From assembly GCA_040752215.1 (NCBI GenBank), contig JBFMEX010000003.1, positions 1 through 13,188 of the forward strand: a stretch of DNA of 13,188 nucleotides, given 5' to 3'. This DNA comes from JBFMEX01 sp040752215 (lineage in GTDB: Bacteria; Pseudomonadota; Alphaproteobacteria; Rhizobiales; Hyphomicrobiaceae). The stretch's first letter is position 1, and each line of letters opens with the position of its first letter. The position numbers and the translations under genes are program-made. The notes beneath the pieces were generated by a model. The model had not been told where the DNA came from. It was given only the letters and a program-made list of their open reading frames with translations, and made no database searches. Below are positions 12,355-13,188 of the stretch, in pieces.

Positions 12355-13188
12355 ATGAAAAGGATATGTGGCGCGCCAGCGAGCGCGCTTTCGGCCGGTT
12401 GGCGTCTGCTGACGTCGGCGGCACTCGCGACGGTGGCGCTAGTGAGCAGCGGCGTCGTCGACGAGGCAGGCGCGAAGGGACCCGGCGCCCGCTACTGCTT
12501 CTATGGCACCTGCCACAGGGTCAAGACCATCGCCGAGACCGAGGCGCTGGTCGGCAAGGAGATGCGGCTCGCCGCCTCCTTCTACGACTCCTGCAAGACC
12601 GACCGCTACAATCCGTGCGGGCTGACCTCCTCGGGCGAGGTCTTCCATCCCCACACCGCCGACAACGCGGCGAGTCCCGATCTGCCAGACGGCACCGTCC
12701 TCCTGGTGCGCAACCCGGCCAACGGCCAGACCGCCGTCGTGCGCGTCAACAATGCGGGGCCCTATTGGGGCAATCGCAAGCTGGACCTTTCGCGCGCCGC
12801 GGCCGAGAAGCTCGACTTCGTGCATCGCGGCGTCGCTCAGCTCGACGTGCGCGTGATCAAGGCGCCGACCGACGCCGAGGCCCGCTATAAGAAGCACCGC
12901 CGCTACGATCCGGTGCCGGGTCACATCGGCCGCTTCGCCAGCTCCGATCAGGCCCACGTCACCGTGGCGATGGCGATGGCGCTGCAGGTGCCGTCGCGGG
13001 TCCGTGTCGCCAGCCTCGACGGCAGCGCCTCGCTGTTCACGGGCGAGGACGCCGACCGCCATGGCCTGAAGGCGGCATTGAAGTCGCGCTTGGCCTCGTT
13101 GCCGCAGCAGCCGGCACCGCTCGCAGAAGCGCCGGAGAGCGTGCCGGCGGTCGCGGTCGCCTGGCACGAGGCGGCGAGCCCGCCGCCG
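12355..13188 (+). CDS. RlpA-like double-psi beta-barrel protein, 3' end cut by window
   Basis: The frame is open for 278 codons to the window edge. GAGG directly before the ATG is tight, but the start fits a signal-like segment (about 16-40, WRLLTSAALATVALVSSGVV) with no lipobox. Residues about 68-169 form an RlpA-type double-psi beta-barrel: LAASFYD, SSGEVFHPHTADNAA, LPDGTVLLVRNPANGQTAVVRVNNAGPY, KLDLSRAAAEKL and the VAQLDVRVI strand. RlpA is a septal lytic transglycosylase acting on stem-peptide-free glycan. The acidic residue of SSGE (E95) is present, but the INDRGP motif reads VNNAGP, with Asn133 in place of the second catalytic acid. Four cysteines (C48, C53, C80, C88) around the barrel entrance may form disulfides. 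The region after 170 is Arg/Ala/Pro-rich; whether a SPOR domain follows cannot be seen. Confidence 0.82.
   Translation, partial: MKRICGAPASALSAGWRLLTSAALATVALVSSGVVDEAGAKGPGARYCFYGTCHRVKTIAETEALVGKEMRLAASFYDSCKTDRYNPCGLTSSGEVFHPHTADNAASPDLPDGTVLLVRNPANGQTAVVRVNNAGPYWGNRKLDLSRAAAEKLDFVHRGVAQLDVRVIKAPTDAEARYKKHRRYDPVPGHIGRFASSDQAHVTVAMAMALQVPSRVRVASLDGSASLFTGEDADRHGLKAALKSRLASLPQQPAPLAEAPESVPAVAVAWHEAASPPP

Overview
The window looks like chromosomal DNA from a GC-rich alphaproteobacterium, most likely of the Hyphomicrobiales/Rhizobiales. The basis is a 285-residue DapD, a tlpA/argH/LptM-type lipoprotein cluster, an SfsA and CinA-like gene neighbourhood, and uniformly GC-rich codon use. It is mostly housekeeping, with two accessory-looking regions.

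Left end (1-3500). An intact dapD (minus strand, lysine and peptidoglycan precursor synthesis) is followed by a divergent pair: a GlxA-type AraC regulator (minus) and an Rv2258c-like SAM methyltransferase (plus). Beyond that pair, at 128-212, lies a second, truncated copy of the last 27 codons of dapD, in the same orientation and with its own stop. The regulator/methyltransferase pair therefore sits between direct repeats of the dapD 3' end, as expected for DNA inserted into that gene end.

Centre left (3700-5745). A small Lys/Ala-rich protein is built from two 28-residue repeats. Two tandem paralogous genes follow, encoding exported Gly/Tyr/Pro-rich proteins that resemble sulfur globule proteins. 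Each has its own terminator and a 5' region with matching architecture: a GTTGCGCAAC palindrome about 244 bp before the start codon, then a sigma-54 promoter with exact GG-N10-GC spacing about 93 bp before the start codon. This is the most notable system in the window: a pair of structural secreted proteins apparently under sigma-54 and enhancer-binding-protein control.

Centre (5800-8340). A membrane-anchored TlpA-like thioredoxin (minus) is divergent from argH (plus, arginine synthesis) across only 33 bp. A small LptM-like lipoprotein gene follows argH. The lysA that I recall often coming next in related genomes is absent.

Right (8344-13188). An msrB-msrA pair (minus) encodes exported methionine sulfoxide reductases. 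Then come sfsA (minus), a divergent exported creatininase-family protein, a CinA/MoaB-like molybdopterin-binding protein and, running off the right edge, an RlpA-like double-psi beta-barrel protein whose usual catalytic Asp position is Asn. TlpA, MsrA/B and the sulfur-globule-like proteins all act outside the cytoplasm in thiol or sulfur chemistry, but no functional link between them is shown by the sequence.
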